A DNA stretch of 61,380 bases from CAZUXY01 sp964624235 (GCA_964624235.1 CAZUXY010000026.1:1-61380); one strand, 5' to 3'; counted from the stretch's first letter, positions 26,568-35,580 are shown. The notes: a model not told the origin generated them from the letters alone. Program-made: numbers and translations.

Positions 26568-27807
26568 GCAGGGAAAATCGACCAAGCGGCTGGAATCGGC
26601 GCGGGAACTGAAGCGCGTGGTGGGCGAATACTACCTGGAGTGCGTCCGGGCGAAGCGGGAGGGAAAGCCCGTCGGCTGGATGCCCCCCATGAACGGCGCC
26701 ATCGAGCTCTGCTACGCCATGGACCTGCAGCCGGTGTTCCCCGAGAACTGGTCGCCCGTCTGCGCCGCCTTCGGCCTGACCCCCGCGAACTTCGAGGTCT
26801 CGGAAGCCATGGGCTATTCCCGCGATCTCTGCGGCTACCTGCGCAACATCGTCGGCTATGTTAACGGCCCCATGAACGACGCAGGGACCCCCCTGGGAGC
26901 GCTGCCCGAACCCGATTTCATCCTCTCGCCCGGCGGGGGCTGCGTGCCGGTGATGAAGATCTTCCAGGCACTGGAGCGCCGCTTCCCCGGCGCGCGGGTC
27001 TACCGGGCCGACCTGCCCCAGGTCGCCATGGAGGAGATCGCCCAACACCACCTGGACTACGCCGTCTGCGAGATACGGCGTCTCATAGGCTTTCTGGAAG
27101 AGGCGACCGGCCGAACATTCGACCCCGACCGTCTTAAAGAGGTGGTGGCGCTTTCAGACCGCGCCTGCGTGCTCTGGGACGAGATCATGGCTTACCGCCG
27201 ACATGTGCCCACCCCCTTCTCCGCGGCCGAGATCGGCATCATGTTCGTCATGGTGACCCGCCAGGGAACCCGTGAGGCCGTGGACTTTCTCACCATGGTG
27301 CGTGACGAGGTGAAGACGCGCGCCGGGCGGGGTACGGGGGTCATCGAGAACGAGAAGCTGCGGCTCTTCTGGGACAACATCCCCCTGTGGTATAACATGG
27401 GGCTCTTCAACTACTTCGAGAAGATGGGGGCCGTGGTGGTGGCCGAGACCTACTCGGCGGCGTGGTCGCTGCGCCTGGACGTGGAACATCCACTGGAGGC
27501 GCTGGCCCTCAAGAGCCTGAAGTCATACCCCATGGTGTCGTGCATCTCGATAAAGAAGCGCGTGGAAATGGTGCTCAAGGCCTGCCGGGAATACAAAATC
27601 GACGGGGCGGTGCTCCACCGCAACAAGTCGTGCCTGCCCATCACCCTGGGACAGATGGACATCAAGCGCGCCCTCGAGGACGAGCTGGGAATCCCCTCGG
27701 TCATCATCGACGCCGATCACATGGACGACCGCAACTTCTCGCGCGCCCAGTTCGAGACCAGGGCCGACGCATTCATGGAGATGCTGCTGGCCCGCAGGGA
27801 GAAGTGA
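26560..27807 (+). CDS. 2-Hydroxyacyl-CoA dehydratase/benzoyl-CoA reductase-family subunit B
   Basis: 415 residues from an ATG at 26560 that overlaps the previous stop by 8 bp. It has PVGWMPPMNGAIELCYAMDL near the start, SPGGGCVPVMK in the middle and LHRNKSCLPITLGQ near the C-terminus; the last is a strong BcrB/HgdB-type cluster motif. With the upstream gene it forms the two-subunit, iron-sulfur catalytic unit, in the cytoplasm of an anaerobe or facultative anaerobe. Whether it is a dehydratase or a dearomatising reductase cannot be told. The downstream gene is convergent. Confidence 0.87.
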   Translation: MDKQGKSTKRLESARELKRVVGEYYLECVRAKREGKPVGWMPPMNGAIELCYAMDLQPVFPENWSPVCAAFGLTPANFEVSEAMGYSRDLCGYLRNIVGYVNGPMNDAGTPLGALPEPDFILSPGGGCVPVMKIFQALERRFPGARVYRADLPQVAMEEIAQHHLDYAVCEIRRLIGFLEEATGRTFDPDRLKEVVALSDRACVLWDEIMAYRRHVPTPFSAAEIGIMFVMVTRQGTREAVDFLTMVRDEVKTRAGRGTGVIENEKLRLFWDNIPLWYNMGLFNYFEKMGAVVVAETYSAAWSLRLDVEHPLEALALKSLKSYPMVSCISIKKRVEMVLKACREYKIDGAVLHRNKSCLPITLGQMDIKRALEDELGIPSVIIDADHMDDRNFSRAQFETRADAFMEMLLARREK

Positions 27808-27846
27808 GGGGCGGAGGATCACTCACACAATAAACCCTTTCCTCCC

Positions 27847-28989
27847 TCATGCCTCGCCTTCCGTCCCGCCGCAGGTGCACCCTCCCCTTCTGCGTACGAA
27901 ATACCTGATCGCGTAATGCGCCGCAAGCCCGCCCAGAAACCCGAAGGCCATGTTCGTGGCCAGCGAGAGGGCGACGGTCACAACCGCGGGGGCCAGGTCC
28001 CTGTCGGGTCTCAGGTCACGGGCGAAACGGGCGAGCTCGATCCCCACCAGAAGCATCATGGCGCCGATGATGGCCACGGGAAACACGGTGAAGAGCCCCG
28101 CGATGGAACCGGCCAGGAAGAGCCCCATGGCGATCTCGAGCAGCCCCTCGATGATGTTGGCCCCGCCCGTGCGCGCGCCGAAAAAATACTGTCCCGCCAG
28201 GCCCCCGGCCCCGTGGCACATGGGCATCCCTCCGACGAAGGGCGCTGCCAGGTTCATGATCCCCTGGCTCCACGAGAGCTTTCTCACGCTCACGGTTCTT
28301 TCGGGCCAGTAGGTGGTGATGAGGGAGGAGGTGGCGATGGTCGCGTTGGTGACGGTCAGCGGCACCTGGGCGAAGCCCGCCAGGACAAGCGCCGTCCAGA
28401 GCTCCTCAGGGCGGAAGCCGGTGAACGACGGAAGGCTGAAGGAGGGAGGGGCGACATACTGGAACTTGCCCCCGGCCAGCATGATACCGACACCCATGAG
28501 CATCAGCACCACGGCGGCGGGAGCGTAACGGTTACGCCTAAGCGCCAGCACTATGACGACCGAGACGGCCCCGAGCGCCCACCCGGTGGAGATCATCTTG
28601 AATGCCTCGAAAGCCAGAAGCGCCCCCAGGGAGATCTGTATACCGCGTATGACCGACTTCGGGGAGATACGCGCGATCCAGCCGATGGCCCCGGTCGCGG
28701 CGAACACCAGCCAGACCAGCCCCATGGCGAACCCCGAGGCGTAGACCAGCGAAGGGGGCCAGTGGCCGGCAATGGCCACCACGGCCAGTACCTTCATGGG
28801 CTCGATGGGCATGGGGAGCCGGTACACGATGCCGGTGACGATGTTTGCGGCGCCCATCATCACCAGGAAGCCCGCGGGATTGAGCCCGCAGGCCGCAATG
28901 TACCCCACGGCAAGGGGGAGAAGCGTCCCGAAATCCCCCATTGAACCTGCCAGCTCCCTCATGTTGAATTCAAAGGATTTTATTTTCAT
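27847..28989 (-). CDS. MOT1-type molybdate/sulfate transporter
   Basis: 380 residues with about ten hydrophobic segments. The MOT1/SulP-like signatures are visible: GSMGDFGTLLPLAVGY (15-30), PMPIEPMKVLAV (60-71) and GGMPMCHGAGGLAGQYFFGA (about 253-272). It would import molybdate or sulfate across the inner membrane. The C-terminus is short and Cys/Gly-rich (GGCTCGG). It is last in a minus-strand run behind PhzF and an MBL-fold hydrolase, 90 bp from the latter. A TupA-like oxyanion-binding protein is encoded 3.5 kb away. Molybdenum supply would suit the iron-sulfur enzymes nearby, but this is only inference. Confidence 0.88.
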   Translation of the reverse strand: MKIKSFEFNMRELAGSMGDFGTLLPLAVGYIAACGLNPAGFLVMMGAANIVTGIVYRLPMPIEPMKVLAVVAIAGHWPPSLVYASGFAMGLVWLVFAATGAIGWIARISPKSVIRGIQISLGALLAFEAFKMISTGWALGAVSVVIVLALRRNRYAPAAVVLMLMGVGIMLAGGKFQYVAPPSFSLPSFTGFRPEELWTALVLAGFAQVPLTVTNATIATSSLITTYWPERTVSVRKLSWSQGIMNLAAPFVGGMPMCHGAGGLAGQYFFGARTGGANIIEGLLEIAMGLFLAGSIAGLFTVFPVAIIGAMMLLVGIELARFARDLRPDRDLAPAVVTVALSLATNMAFGFLGGLAAHYAIRYFVRRRGGCTCGGTEGEA

Positions 28990-29079
28990 GGCATTTTACT
29001 CCGTGTGTCCCGGGGCGACGGGAATGATGATCTTCGGCGGCGCCGGCAGGCGTGATGGCACCGGTACGGGTGCGGGTGT

Positions 29080-29823
29080 TCAGAGCTCGATGACCATGCC
29101 GTCATCGGCGAACTCGACGCCGGCAGGCGCGTCCCGCGTCACCATGTCGGCGCCGCGGTGATTAAGCACGATTCTTTTCGCGCGCAGTGCCGCCTTCTTT
29201 TCCATGATGGTCGCGTAATCCAGGTGAAACTTCACTTTTTTATCGAAGGTATACCCTTCGGCGATCAGCACGTCGGCGTTCTGCGCGATGGAAATGATCC
29301 CGTCGGTCCATTCGGTATCGCCGGTACAGGCGATGGTCTTTCCGGCGGCCCCGATCCTCAGCATCAGGGAATCGGCGCCGCTGGGGTGCACCGCCGCTTC
29401 AGCGGTGATCGCGATGCCGTTCACCGTGCGGGACCCTTTAGCTTCGATCTCGACGAACTCCAGGTCGAACTTGCGGCTTACCTTCGACGAGCCGGGGAAC
29501 ATCACCTCCATGAGGTCGGTCACCCTCTGTGCGGTGCCCTTCGGTCCTGCGACGGTGAGGGGACCGGTCCTCCTGCTCACCAGCTGGGCATCGAGCACCA
29601 GGAACGGTATCCCCGCGAAATGGTCGCCGTGCAGATGGGTCAGCACCACCGTCCGGACACCATTGGGGTCCACCCCGTATCTCCTCATGGCGATCACCGC
29701 CGTCGCGCCGCAGTCCACCAGGAAACAGAGCTCCCCCGCGTTGACCAGAAGGCACGACTGCAGCCTGCCCCCGCTGCCGAAGGCATCGCCGCTCCCCAGA
29801 AACTGCAACTGAACATTCTCCAT
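29080..29823 (-). CDS. MBL-fold metal-dependent hydrolase, RNase Z-like
   Basis: 247 residues. The metal motif THLHGDHFAG (62-71) gives His63, His65, Asp67 and His68. The N-terminal block FLGSGDAFGSGGRLQSC is typical of the RNase Z/ElaC-like branch, and the later Asp is in ACTGDTEWTD. The exosite arm of true RNase Z is not evident, so it may be a phosphodiesterase of other substrates. Lies 48 bp after phzF-like and 90 bp before the MOT1 gene, all on the same strand. Confidence 0.9.
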   Translation of the reverse strand: MENVQLQFLGSGDAFGSGGRLQSCLLVNAGELCFLVDCGATAVIAMRRYGVDPNGVRTVVLTHLHGDHFAGIPFLVLDAQLVSRRTGPLTVAGPKGTAQRVTDLMEVMFPGSSKVSRKFDLEFVEIEAKGSRTVNGIAITAEAAVHPSGADSLMLRIGAAGKTIACTGDTEWTDGIISIAQNADVLIAEGYTFDKKVKFHLDYATIMEKKAALRAKRIVLNHRGADMVTRDAPAGVEFADDGMVIEL

Positions 29824-29871
29824 ACACGCCTCCCTTGGCTATAGCGATCGGTCCGCGCCGGCCTTACCTGT

Positions 29872-30657
29872 TTACACGTTTATCTCGCCGACCAGGTAGG
29901 TCACCGCCCTGCCCAGTATTTCGGTCCTTTCGTTACGGTCGCGGCAGATGAGGGCACCTCCCCGCCTCGAGAGCTGCCGCGCATGGAGCTCCTTTCTGCC
30001 CAGGCGGCTACTCCAGTAAGGGGTAAGGGTGGTGTGGGACGAACCGGTGACGGGGTCCTCATCAACCCCGGACCGCGGCGCGAAGAACCGGGAGACGAAA
30101 TCGCACTCCTTTCCCGGTGCCGTGATGATAATCCCCCGGGCCTTTATACGCCTGATGTTTTCCAGGCTATAGGCGGCGCCGCTCACCTCTTCCTCGTCGG
30201 CGAAAACCAGCATATAATCGGTCTTGCCCCGGTAGACCTCGGCCGGGGCGCGTTCGAAGCACGAGACGAGATCTTTCGAGAGCACGACCCTTTCGATGGT
30301 GTCGGAGGGAAAGTCCATGACCAGGTAGTCCCCCTCCTTCCCGACGGTAAGGACGCCGCTCCTTGAATCGAAGCTTACGGATTTTTCCTTATACCCTTCG
30401 TGGGTGTACAGCACATGGGCGCTCGCCAGCGTGGCGTGGCCGCACAGGTCCACCTCCACCGTCGGGGTGAACCACCTTATACGGCGGCGCCCCCCTTCGG
30501 CGGCATAGAACGCGGTTTCCGAGAGGTTGTTCTCCAGGGCGATGTTCTGCATCAGCGAATCGTCGGGCCACCGGTCTTTCAGCGGGCATACCGCCGCGGG
30601 GTTCCCGGCGTAGAGCCGGTCGGTGAAGGCGTCTACCTGGTAGATTGTCAGTTTCAT
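29872..30657 (-). CDS. PhzF-family isomerase-like protein
   Basis: 261 residues. The conserved opening is IYQVDAFTDRLYAGNPAAV; the catalytic Glu is in ENNLSETAF (Glu47), with DLCGHATLASA after it. The second half repeats the diaminopimelate-epimerase-like fold with GVDEDPVTGSSHTTL. Such proteins isomerise small cyclic or amino acid derivatives; most are unassigned outside phenazine clusters. No phenazine genes are present. It is first in the minus-strand trio with the MBL hydrolase and MOT1. Confidence 0.9.
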   Translation of the reverse strand: MKLTIYQVDAFTDRLYAGNPAAVCPLKDRWPDDSLMQNIALENNLSETAFYAAEGGRRRIRWFTPTVEVDLCGHATLASAHVLYTHEGYKEKSVSFDSRSGVLTVGKEGDYLVMDFPSDTIERVVLSKDLVSCFERAPAEVYRGKTDYMLVFADEEEVSGAAYSLENIRRIKARGIIITAPGKECDFVSRFFAPRSGVDEDPVTGSSHTTLTPYWSSRLGRKELHARQLSRRGGALICRDRNERTEILGRAVTYLVGEINV

Positions 30658-30975
30658 GGAAGGCCCCCGTACCGCGTAAAATTTTCGACGGATAAGGTAG
30701 ACCCTTTAGCATAACAGAGGGGGATTGTCCAGCGATTTTGGAGGAGTGCCCCTGCGGCCTTTGCGGGCATGGCGGAGTGTACCTGCTGGTATTCGTACGG
30801 TTTTTCTACAAAGTGCGTATAGAGAGTGAAGAATAACGAATGAACCAGGAGTGTTTTCGTCTTTTACCGCAAAGACGCGAAGCGCGCAGAGAGTAAAAGT
30901 GAATTGAGAGATTTGCTCAATTACTTACTACCGAAAGGAACGTAAGACGCCCGGCTGCGGGGTGGAAAATACTGA
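30658..30975. other. Gene-free stretch with a repeat fragment
   Basis: 318 bp. It contains ACCGCAAAGACGCGAAG (about 30860), the same word found in the tail of the long intergenic repeat at 42145, 42545 and 44003. Nothing else is recognised. Confidence 0.5.
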
Positions 30976-31371
30976 TTATTTTTCAGCGGCGATTAATGCC
31001 GCTACCCAGTTCATGACGGATTCGGCAATGTCCATGGCTTCCCTGTAATCCGGCTCACGTACCGGTTCATAATCGCCGGGGGACCTTGTCTGAACGGCAT
31101 ATTCGGTCAGCAGCCGTGCCTTTCCGATGTTTTCGGGGATAATTACGTTTCTCTCAGATAAAAGGTCCATAAGGTGGTCAATACTGTGAGTTTTAGGAAA
31201 TACAATACCCCTCTTAACGCATAATGCCTTCAACGCCTTTTCGACCGATTGCTGTATATCGAAACAGAGGTCTTCAAACAGAATGTCGTCAGTCACCCTG
31301 CCGGCGCGCGCTTTTGCCAGGTTGCTCTTCGCCCGGGCCAGCCACTGGTTCATGATTTCATCATTGCTCAT
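30976..31371 (-). CDS. HEPN-domain protein (partner of MNT)
   Basis: 131 residues from the ATG at 31371, overlapping the MNT stop by 11 bp. The helical HEPN signature is DIQQSVEKALKALCVKRG (about 38-55) followed by TH-SIDHLMDLL. I do not see the Rx4-6H ribonuclease motif at the expected place: Arg55 is eight residues before His63. It may therefore be a HEPN of the PF05168 type without RNase activity, or have a divergent site. MNT/HEPN pairs act as toxin-antitoxin modules in which MNT can nucleotidylate HEPN. Alternatively it is a housekeeping NTase partner. Confidence 0.85.
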   Translation of the reverse strand: MSNDEIMNQWLARAKSNLAKARAGRVTDDILFEDLCFDIQQSVEKALKALCVKRGIVFPKTHSIDHLMDLLSERNVIIPENIGKARLLTEYAVQTRSPGDYEPVREPDYREAMDIAESVMNWVAALIAAEK

Positions 31372-31675
31372 AGACCGTCCTGCCCGTGCCGGCGATTTCA
31401 TGATACACAAGGTAAGGATTATCCTTCAGCAACTCGTATCTTTCCGGATCTTCCACGATTATGTCTATGGGAGCGCCGATATTCCTGAAGTTGAGGTATA
31501 TGCGCTGCGCGAGCCTGCGCTTTTCGGTCACCCCTCGCTTCAACACCAGCAGGTCATAATCGGAACGCGTACCACCCGCCCCGTCGACGCGGGAACCGAA
31601 CAGTATGATTTTATCGGGTTCCGCCACCCTTTTGATTATCTCAATGGCTTTTATAAGGGGTTCGTCCATTTTCAC
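31361..31675 (-). CDS. Minimal nucleotidyltransferase (MNT)
   Basis: 104 residues with the pol-beta-type core FGSRVDGAGGTRSDYDLLVL (26-45): Gly27-Ser28 plus Asp39 and Asp41. A third acidic residue is in APIDIIVED. It precedes and overlaps the HEPN gene by 11 bp, the usual order for HEPN/MNT modules. The DDD triad suggests a catalytically competent enzyme rather than a decayed antitoxin. Confidence 0.9.
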   Translation of the reverse strand: MKMDEPLIKAIEIIKRVAEPDKIILFGSRVDGAGGTRSDYDLLVLKRGVTEKRRLAQRIYLNFRNIGAPIDIIVEDPERYELLKDNPYLVYHEIAGTGRTVYEQ

Positions 31676-31803
31676 ATCCGCCGCGCATAGTGATTATTTA
31701 TACCGTTATCATTAATTCCGCGTCAAGGACTATTGATGTCCGGGGGAATGCAATCTCCGTACCGCGCCCGGCTGCAGGGAAGGGTGAGGAACGCCGTCGG
31801 CGC

Positions 31804-32121
31804 TCACTTCCAGTGGTGCCACCAGTTCCCCTTCGATTCCCTGTTGACGGTCTCTTCAGATTCGGCGCTGATGAAAATGACGCGTATCACCCCCGCGGGG
31901 TAGCCGTTACAGAGCAGAATGTTTCTGAATTCCTCGAGCATCGGTCCGTTCGCGTTGATCTCGTCCCGTTCACGGTCGGTCCGCACGCATATCTTCACGA
32001 CCAGGTGCCGGGGATCGATCTCCTTCGCGCCGTAATGGACGATGCGGAACCCGCCGTATCCTCTTTGCTTCAAGACGCCCTCGAACTGCCCTTCCGACTT
32101 CAGGACTATCCGTTCCAGCAT
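31804..32121 (-). CDS. Small protein of unknown function
   Basis: The ATG at 32121 follows AGGAAAACAACCCG and is preferred over one 24 bp upstream that lacks a ribosome site. 105 residues, soluble, acidic middle (KEIDPRHLVVKICVRTDR) and a C-terminal NWWHHWK. The alpha/beta pattern is regular and codon use resembles neighbouring genes. No family is recognised. It lies between the MNT module and the tupA-like gene without overlap. Confidence 0.6.
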   Translation of the reverse strand: MLERIVLKSEGQFEGVLKQRGYGGFRIVHYGAKEIDPRHLVVKICVRTDRERDEINANGPMLEEFRNILLCNGYPAGVIRVIFISAESEETVNRESKGNWWHHWK

Positions 32122-32444
32122 CGGGTTGTTTTCCTGTCCGCGCATAATAGCGTACCCCGTGTTCGGGCGCCGTTAACCGCCCGCTTTTCAATCAACCTGC
32201 CGTACGCCGGCATAACGCGTATAGTACGACTTCGCGTAAAACTCCGCAACCCCTTTATGCCGGGGCGGCACACAGGCGCGGCAGCAGCGCGGGGCACCGA
32301 CGGTTGTTCGAGATATGAAAAAGGCGGGATGAGTTCAGCATGCATTCGAGGACATCACCGCGATGACGCAAAAAAGCGAGTATATTGCAGACCGGCGGGG
32401 CCGGGGCATTCAACCTTCGGCCCGCCGGCCGTCAATACCGACTG
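32122..32444. other. 323-bp gene-free stretch
   Basis: GC-rich spacer between two minus-strand genes. No open frame here has a ribosome site and plausible composition. I see no terminator or repeat of the families described elsewhere. Confidence 0.4.
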
Positions 32445-33281
32445 CTATTTTTTCGGCGCCATGGGGTAATACACTGATTCGCCGTATTCCTTAATCCCGA
32501 AATCCGCTATCTGCTTCTGGCCCTCCGCACTCACCAGTAATTCATAGAATTTCACCGCGTATTCCTGATTATACTTCAGGTGCGGATGCTTCTTCGCGCT
32601 TACCAGGCACATCTCGTATTCATTTTTCGGCCCCTGGACGAGGAGCTTGAGGTTCTTGACTTTTGATTTGTTAAGCACCCAGGTGCTGGAATCGAGCATG
32701 TGGTACTGCCCTTTTTTATCGGCATCCAGAAGTGAAGCGAGCATGAACTTGTTGCTTACCGTGTACCAGGATTTGCCCTGCGGATCGATACCGAGCTTTT
32801 TCCATGTATCCTTTTCGAGTATATGCATTCCGCCGCCGTCGCCCCGGGAGAGGTATAACGCCCCGGCCTTCGCAATACGCTTGTGCGCCTCGTCAAGGGC
32901 TGTGAGCCCCGAGATTTTCGCCGGATCGTTTTTCGGCCCGACAATGATCGTGAGGTTATACATAAGGTCGGTGCGCCGCTCGGCGAATCCATCGGCCACG
33001 AACTTCGCGGTGGCAACGCGGTGATGCCCCATGGTTATATGAGTCAGACCGTTACGGCCCAGTTCCAGCCCGGGCCCTGTCGGTGTTTTAATGCAGCGGA
33101 CATCAACGCCGTGTTTCTGCTTGAACGATTTTGCCAGTTCGCCTATCAGCCCGAGCTCAAAAGGGCTCCCCGTGGCGATAACGATCTGCCTGAACTTGCC
33201 CGAAGGGGCCTGAGGGGAACAAAACATCAGCGAGCATACTGCGGTAATCAACACAATCACAAAAATATTCCTTTGCCTCAT
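32445..33281 (-). CDS. tupA: TupA-like oxyanion (tungstate) substrate-binding protein
   Basis: 278 residues with a signal peptide; Cys21 (SLMFC) could be lipidated, but Phe at -1 is unusual for a lipobox. TupA-type marks include VIATGSPFELGLIGELAKSF, ELGRNGLTHITMGHHRVATA, KFVADGFAERRTDLMYN and VGPKNDPAKI. It would capture tungstate (or molybdate) in the periplasm for an ABC importer. No permease or ATPase gene is adjacent, so it is an orphan in this window. A MOT1-type transporter gene lies 3.5 kb away. Confidence 0.88.
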   Translation of the reverse strand: MRQRNIFVIVLITAVCSLMFCSPQAPSGKFRQIVIATGSPFELGLIGELAKSFKQKHGVDVRCIKTPTGPGLELGRNGLTHITMGHHRVATAKFVADGFAERRTDLMYNLTIIVGPKNDPAKISGLTALDEAHKRIAKAGALYLSRGDGGGMHILEKDTWKKLGIDPQGKSWYTVSNKFMLASLLDADKKGQYHMLDSSTWVLNKSKVKNLKLLVQGPKNEYEMCLVSAKKHPHLKYNQEYAVKFYELLVSAEGQKQIADFGIKEYGESVYYPMAPKK

Positions 33282-33633
33282 ACAACCTCCTTGACGTTAT
33301 AGTAAACCATCGTGGCAGGGTGTGCCCTGCCGCCCCGGCGCTGCCCTGTATACCGGAACTTTTATTACTTGTTGTAAGAATTTGTTATTTATCAGGTGTT
33401 TTTTACTCATGTCCACCATTTTTTAAGGTACATCCGTGGTGCTTAACGCATTACAAAGGACAAGAACAGGATTGTACCAGGTTATCGATAGAGGATTTCC
33501 GGGTGCGGGCCGAAGGGCCGGGGCAAACTGTACCCCCGATACGGCGGCGGTGGAAAAGCCGAGGCGATACGACTAAGTGCCGGCGAAAGCCGGTGTGCTG
33601 GTATCACTGGACGTTATACACAGTCCGCCGTGA
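33282..33633. other. Gene-free stretch with a short hairpin
   Basis: 352 bp. GGCAGGG (33314-33320) and CCCTGCC (33325-33331) form a perfect hairpin with a TGTG loop, REP-like, shortly upstream of the tupA start. An open plus-strand frame here has poor composition and is not called. The promoter of the tupA-like gene should lie near 33282-33310. Confidence 0.45.
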
Positions 33634-34098
33634 TCAGCCGCGGCGAATAATGTCAGCGCCGATCATCCACAGAAGCGCCCCCAGCGCCGCCAGGCAGGCG
33701 GCGGTAAAGAGCAGCGCCCCGACGGTGGACGCGGCGTATAGCAGGACCCCCAGGATCCGCGCCGGCAGGGGATAGGGGTGTTCCATCTCAGGGTGCGTCT
33801 GGCCGCCGATATAATAATCCCTGAGTCCCCTGTAGCGGTATTCCGACCCTGACCGCAGATCGTATAGAAACCGGAATACACCCTTCATGAAGGGCGTGCC
33901 CGAGGTCTCGTTGACGTCAAAACCGAATCCCATGGTGTAGAAAAAATTCATGGGCTGCGATTTATAGACAGGTTTGTCACCGAAGAATATCCATCCGATG
34001 AAGGTCACCGGGAAGGCGAAGATGAGGCCCAGGCTGCCGAAAAAAAACAATGCCACCGTGAGCGGCAGCGTATTGATGAACCAGGCGGTCACGATCAT
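33634..34098 (-). CDS. Small integral membrane protein of unknown function
   Basis: The ATG at 34098 follows GAGAGT; the upstream frame extension is basic and not preferred. 154 residues, with two hydrophobic segments near the N-terminus (about 4-22 and 25-42) and two near the C-terminus (about 110-150). The loop has NFFYTMGFGFDVNETSGTPF and RYRGLRDYYIGGQTHPE. No family recognised. Flanked by a GNAT gene on the same strand, 205 bp away. Confidence 0.65.
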   Translation of the reverse strand: MIVTAWFINTLPLTVALFFFGSLGLIFAFPVTFIGWIFFGDKPVYKSQPMNFFYTMGFGFDVNETSGTPFMKGVFRFLYDLRSGSEYRYRGLRDYYIGGQTHPEMEHPYPLPARILGVLLYAASTVGALLFTAACLAALGALLWMIGADIIRRG

Positions 34099-34302
34099 AC
34101 TCTCGATGGTGTCACGGCGGCGGCAGGTGTTTTCACCTGTACCGCGGGCCGCCGCGTCGGTGTGCGGGTCTTTACCCGGTGACTTTTTTCTCATATGGTT
34201 TTTCCGGAAGAATTACAGATAACCGGTGTGCAGACAGTATCCCGGCGGCGCACCTTAAAAATCAACCGTAAATACGCCGCCATACCGTCCGCCGCGGTTT
34301 TT

Positions 34303-34740
34303 TTATCTTTCCGGCCTCCGGCGCCGAATCTCCATCCAGTCACCGGGCCTGCCGAGGGCTTTAAATCCAGACGCGCGGTATACGCCGTGAGCGTCCCGGG
34401 TGATCAAGAGCCACTGGTAGACGTCTTTCAGCTCCGCGCTTTTTAATATACTGTCGACCATCAGCCGGCCTGCTCCCTTTCTGCGGTATTCCTCATCGAC
34501 ATATACATCAAGGATATAGGCGAACCTGGTTTTATCTGAAATCGCCCGGGCGTAACCGATCTGCCGGTCGCCGATGAACACGCCCACCACCAGTGCGGAG
34601 TTCAGCGCCCCCTTCTTTACTTCATCCATCTTTATGCCCGGGCTCCAGAACGCCTTTGACAGCATGGCGGTCACCCTCGCGAAATCCATGTGCTCGCAGC
34701 CGTATTTCACCGTGTATTCACTGAGGTTGAATTTTTTCAT
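34303..34740 (-). CDS. GNAT-family N-acetyltransferase
   Basis: 145 residues. Motif A is LDVYVDEEYRRKGAGRLMVD with the acetyl-CoA pyrophosphate loop RRKGAG. The strand AYILDVYV and the C-terminal YRASGFKALGRPGDWMEI fit small GNATs that act on amino acid-like or antibiotic-like amines. No substrate clue from the neighbours. Confidence 0.9.
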   Translation of the reverse strand: MKKFNLSEYTVKYGCEHMDFARVTAMLSKAFWSPGIKMDEVKKGALNSALVVGVFIGDRQIGYARAISDKTRFAYILDVYVDEEYRRKGAGRLMVDSILKSAELKDVYQWLLITRDAHGVYRASGFKALGRPGDWMEIRRRRPER

Positions 34741-34896
34741 TTTTTTACTCCTGTGTAAAGCCGTCGCCGGCCCGGGGAACGATGACGATGTGCGGCGCAG
34801 GTGAATCAGACAACGGCGATCAACGTAGTGTTTTTAAAACTTTACCGTACGCACTCGTGCGTCCACGGGTGGCGCAGAGTATACTACCCCGCATAA

Positions 34897-35580
34897 TCAC
34901 CGGTACTCGACATACGACGCCGGCGCCGTTCCCCTGCGCTCCTTCCCGGTAAGGGGACCGTAATACTGGTCCATCAAACCCCTCGGTCGATATGTTCCCG
35001 CGATCAGCCGTGTGATCCGCGCGGACCTCTCTTTATTGGACTGAGGGTTCTTTTGAATATTGAAGGTCACCGGGGCGATGATCATGGCGACCAGCGAGAT
35101 GTACTGATCCTCCGATATGACCATGATGTCTTTACCGAAAAAATGCCGCGCCCCCGCCCTCATGCCGACAACACCTTTGTCGAACCAGAGGGTATTGATG
35201 AATATCCTCATCTGGTTTTCCTTTGAAACCAGGGGGTGGACCACGAACCGTGCGATCAGGGTCTGCCGTATTTTCGCCAGGCCCGGTTTAAAGTCTTTAA
35301 AATACATTTTCTTCACGATACTCTGGGTGATCGTGGTCAGTCCCGCCCCCGGCGTGACCAGGTCCACCCCTTTATGGGTATAAAAACCGGGGTCTTCCAC
35401 TTTCAGAAGAATATCCAACCGCCGGGGCTTCAGCGCCGCGGGTTCCAGCTCGATCACCGCGTTGCCCAGGTAGTGCTTAAGCAGCCCGGGCGTGACGGAC
35501 CTCGCGGTCAATACTTCCGCCGCATAATACACCATCACGCCGGCGAATACTATCGATACGACCAATAATACTCTCTTCAA
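34897..35580 (-). CDS. GT51 (peptidoglycan transglycosylase)-like protein, likely altered active site
   Basis: 227 residues with one N-terminal membrane helix (about 4-24). The GT51 motif 1 is LLKVEDPGFYTHKGVDL with the first catalytic Glu (62), and GLTTITQSIVKKMYF matches GGSTITQQ. In motif 3, where polymerases read ILExYLN, this protein reads QMRIFIN, so the second conserved Glu becomes Arg125. EAAARxYF is likewise RAGARHFF. The length suits a monofunctional transglycosylase, but lipid II polymerisation is doubtful. It may be a regulatory or substrate-binding relative. The frame is intact. Confidence 0.82.
   Translation of the reverse strand: MKRVLLVVSIVFAGVMVYYAAEVLTARSVTPGLLKHYLGNAVIELEPAALKPRRLDILLKVEDPGFYTHKGVDLVTPGAGLTTITQSIVKKMYFKDFKPGLAKIRQTLIARFVVHPLVSKENQMRIFINTLWFDKGVVGMRAGARHFFGKDIMVISEDQYISLVAMIIAPVTFNIQKNPQSNKERSARITRLIAGTYRPRGLMDQYYGPLTGKERRGTAPASYVEYR

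Noticed and set aside
33320..33775. Plus-strand frame of about 150 codons upstream of tupA
   Set aside because: Low-complexity composition, no ribosome site, overlaps the end of the membrane protein gene; not called.
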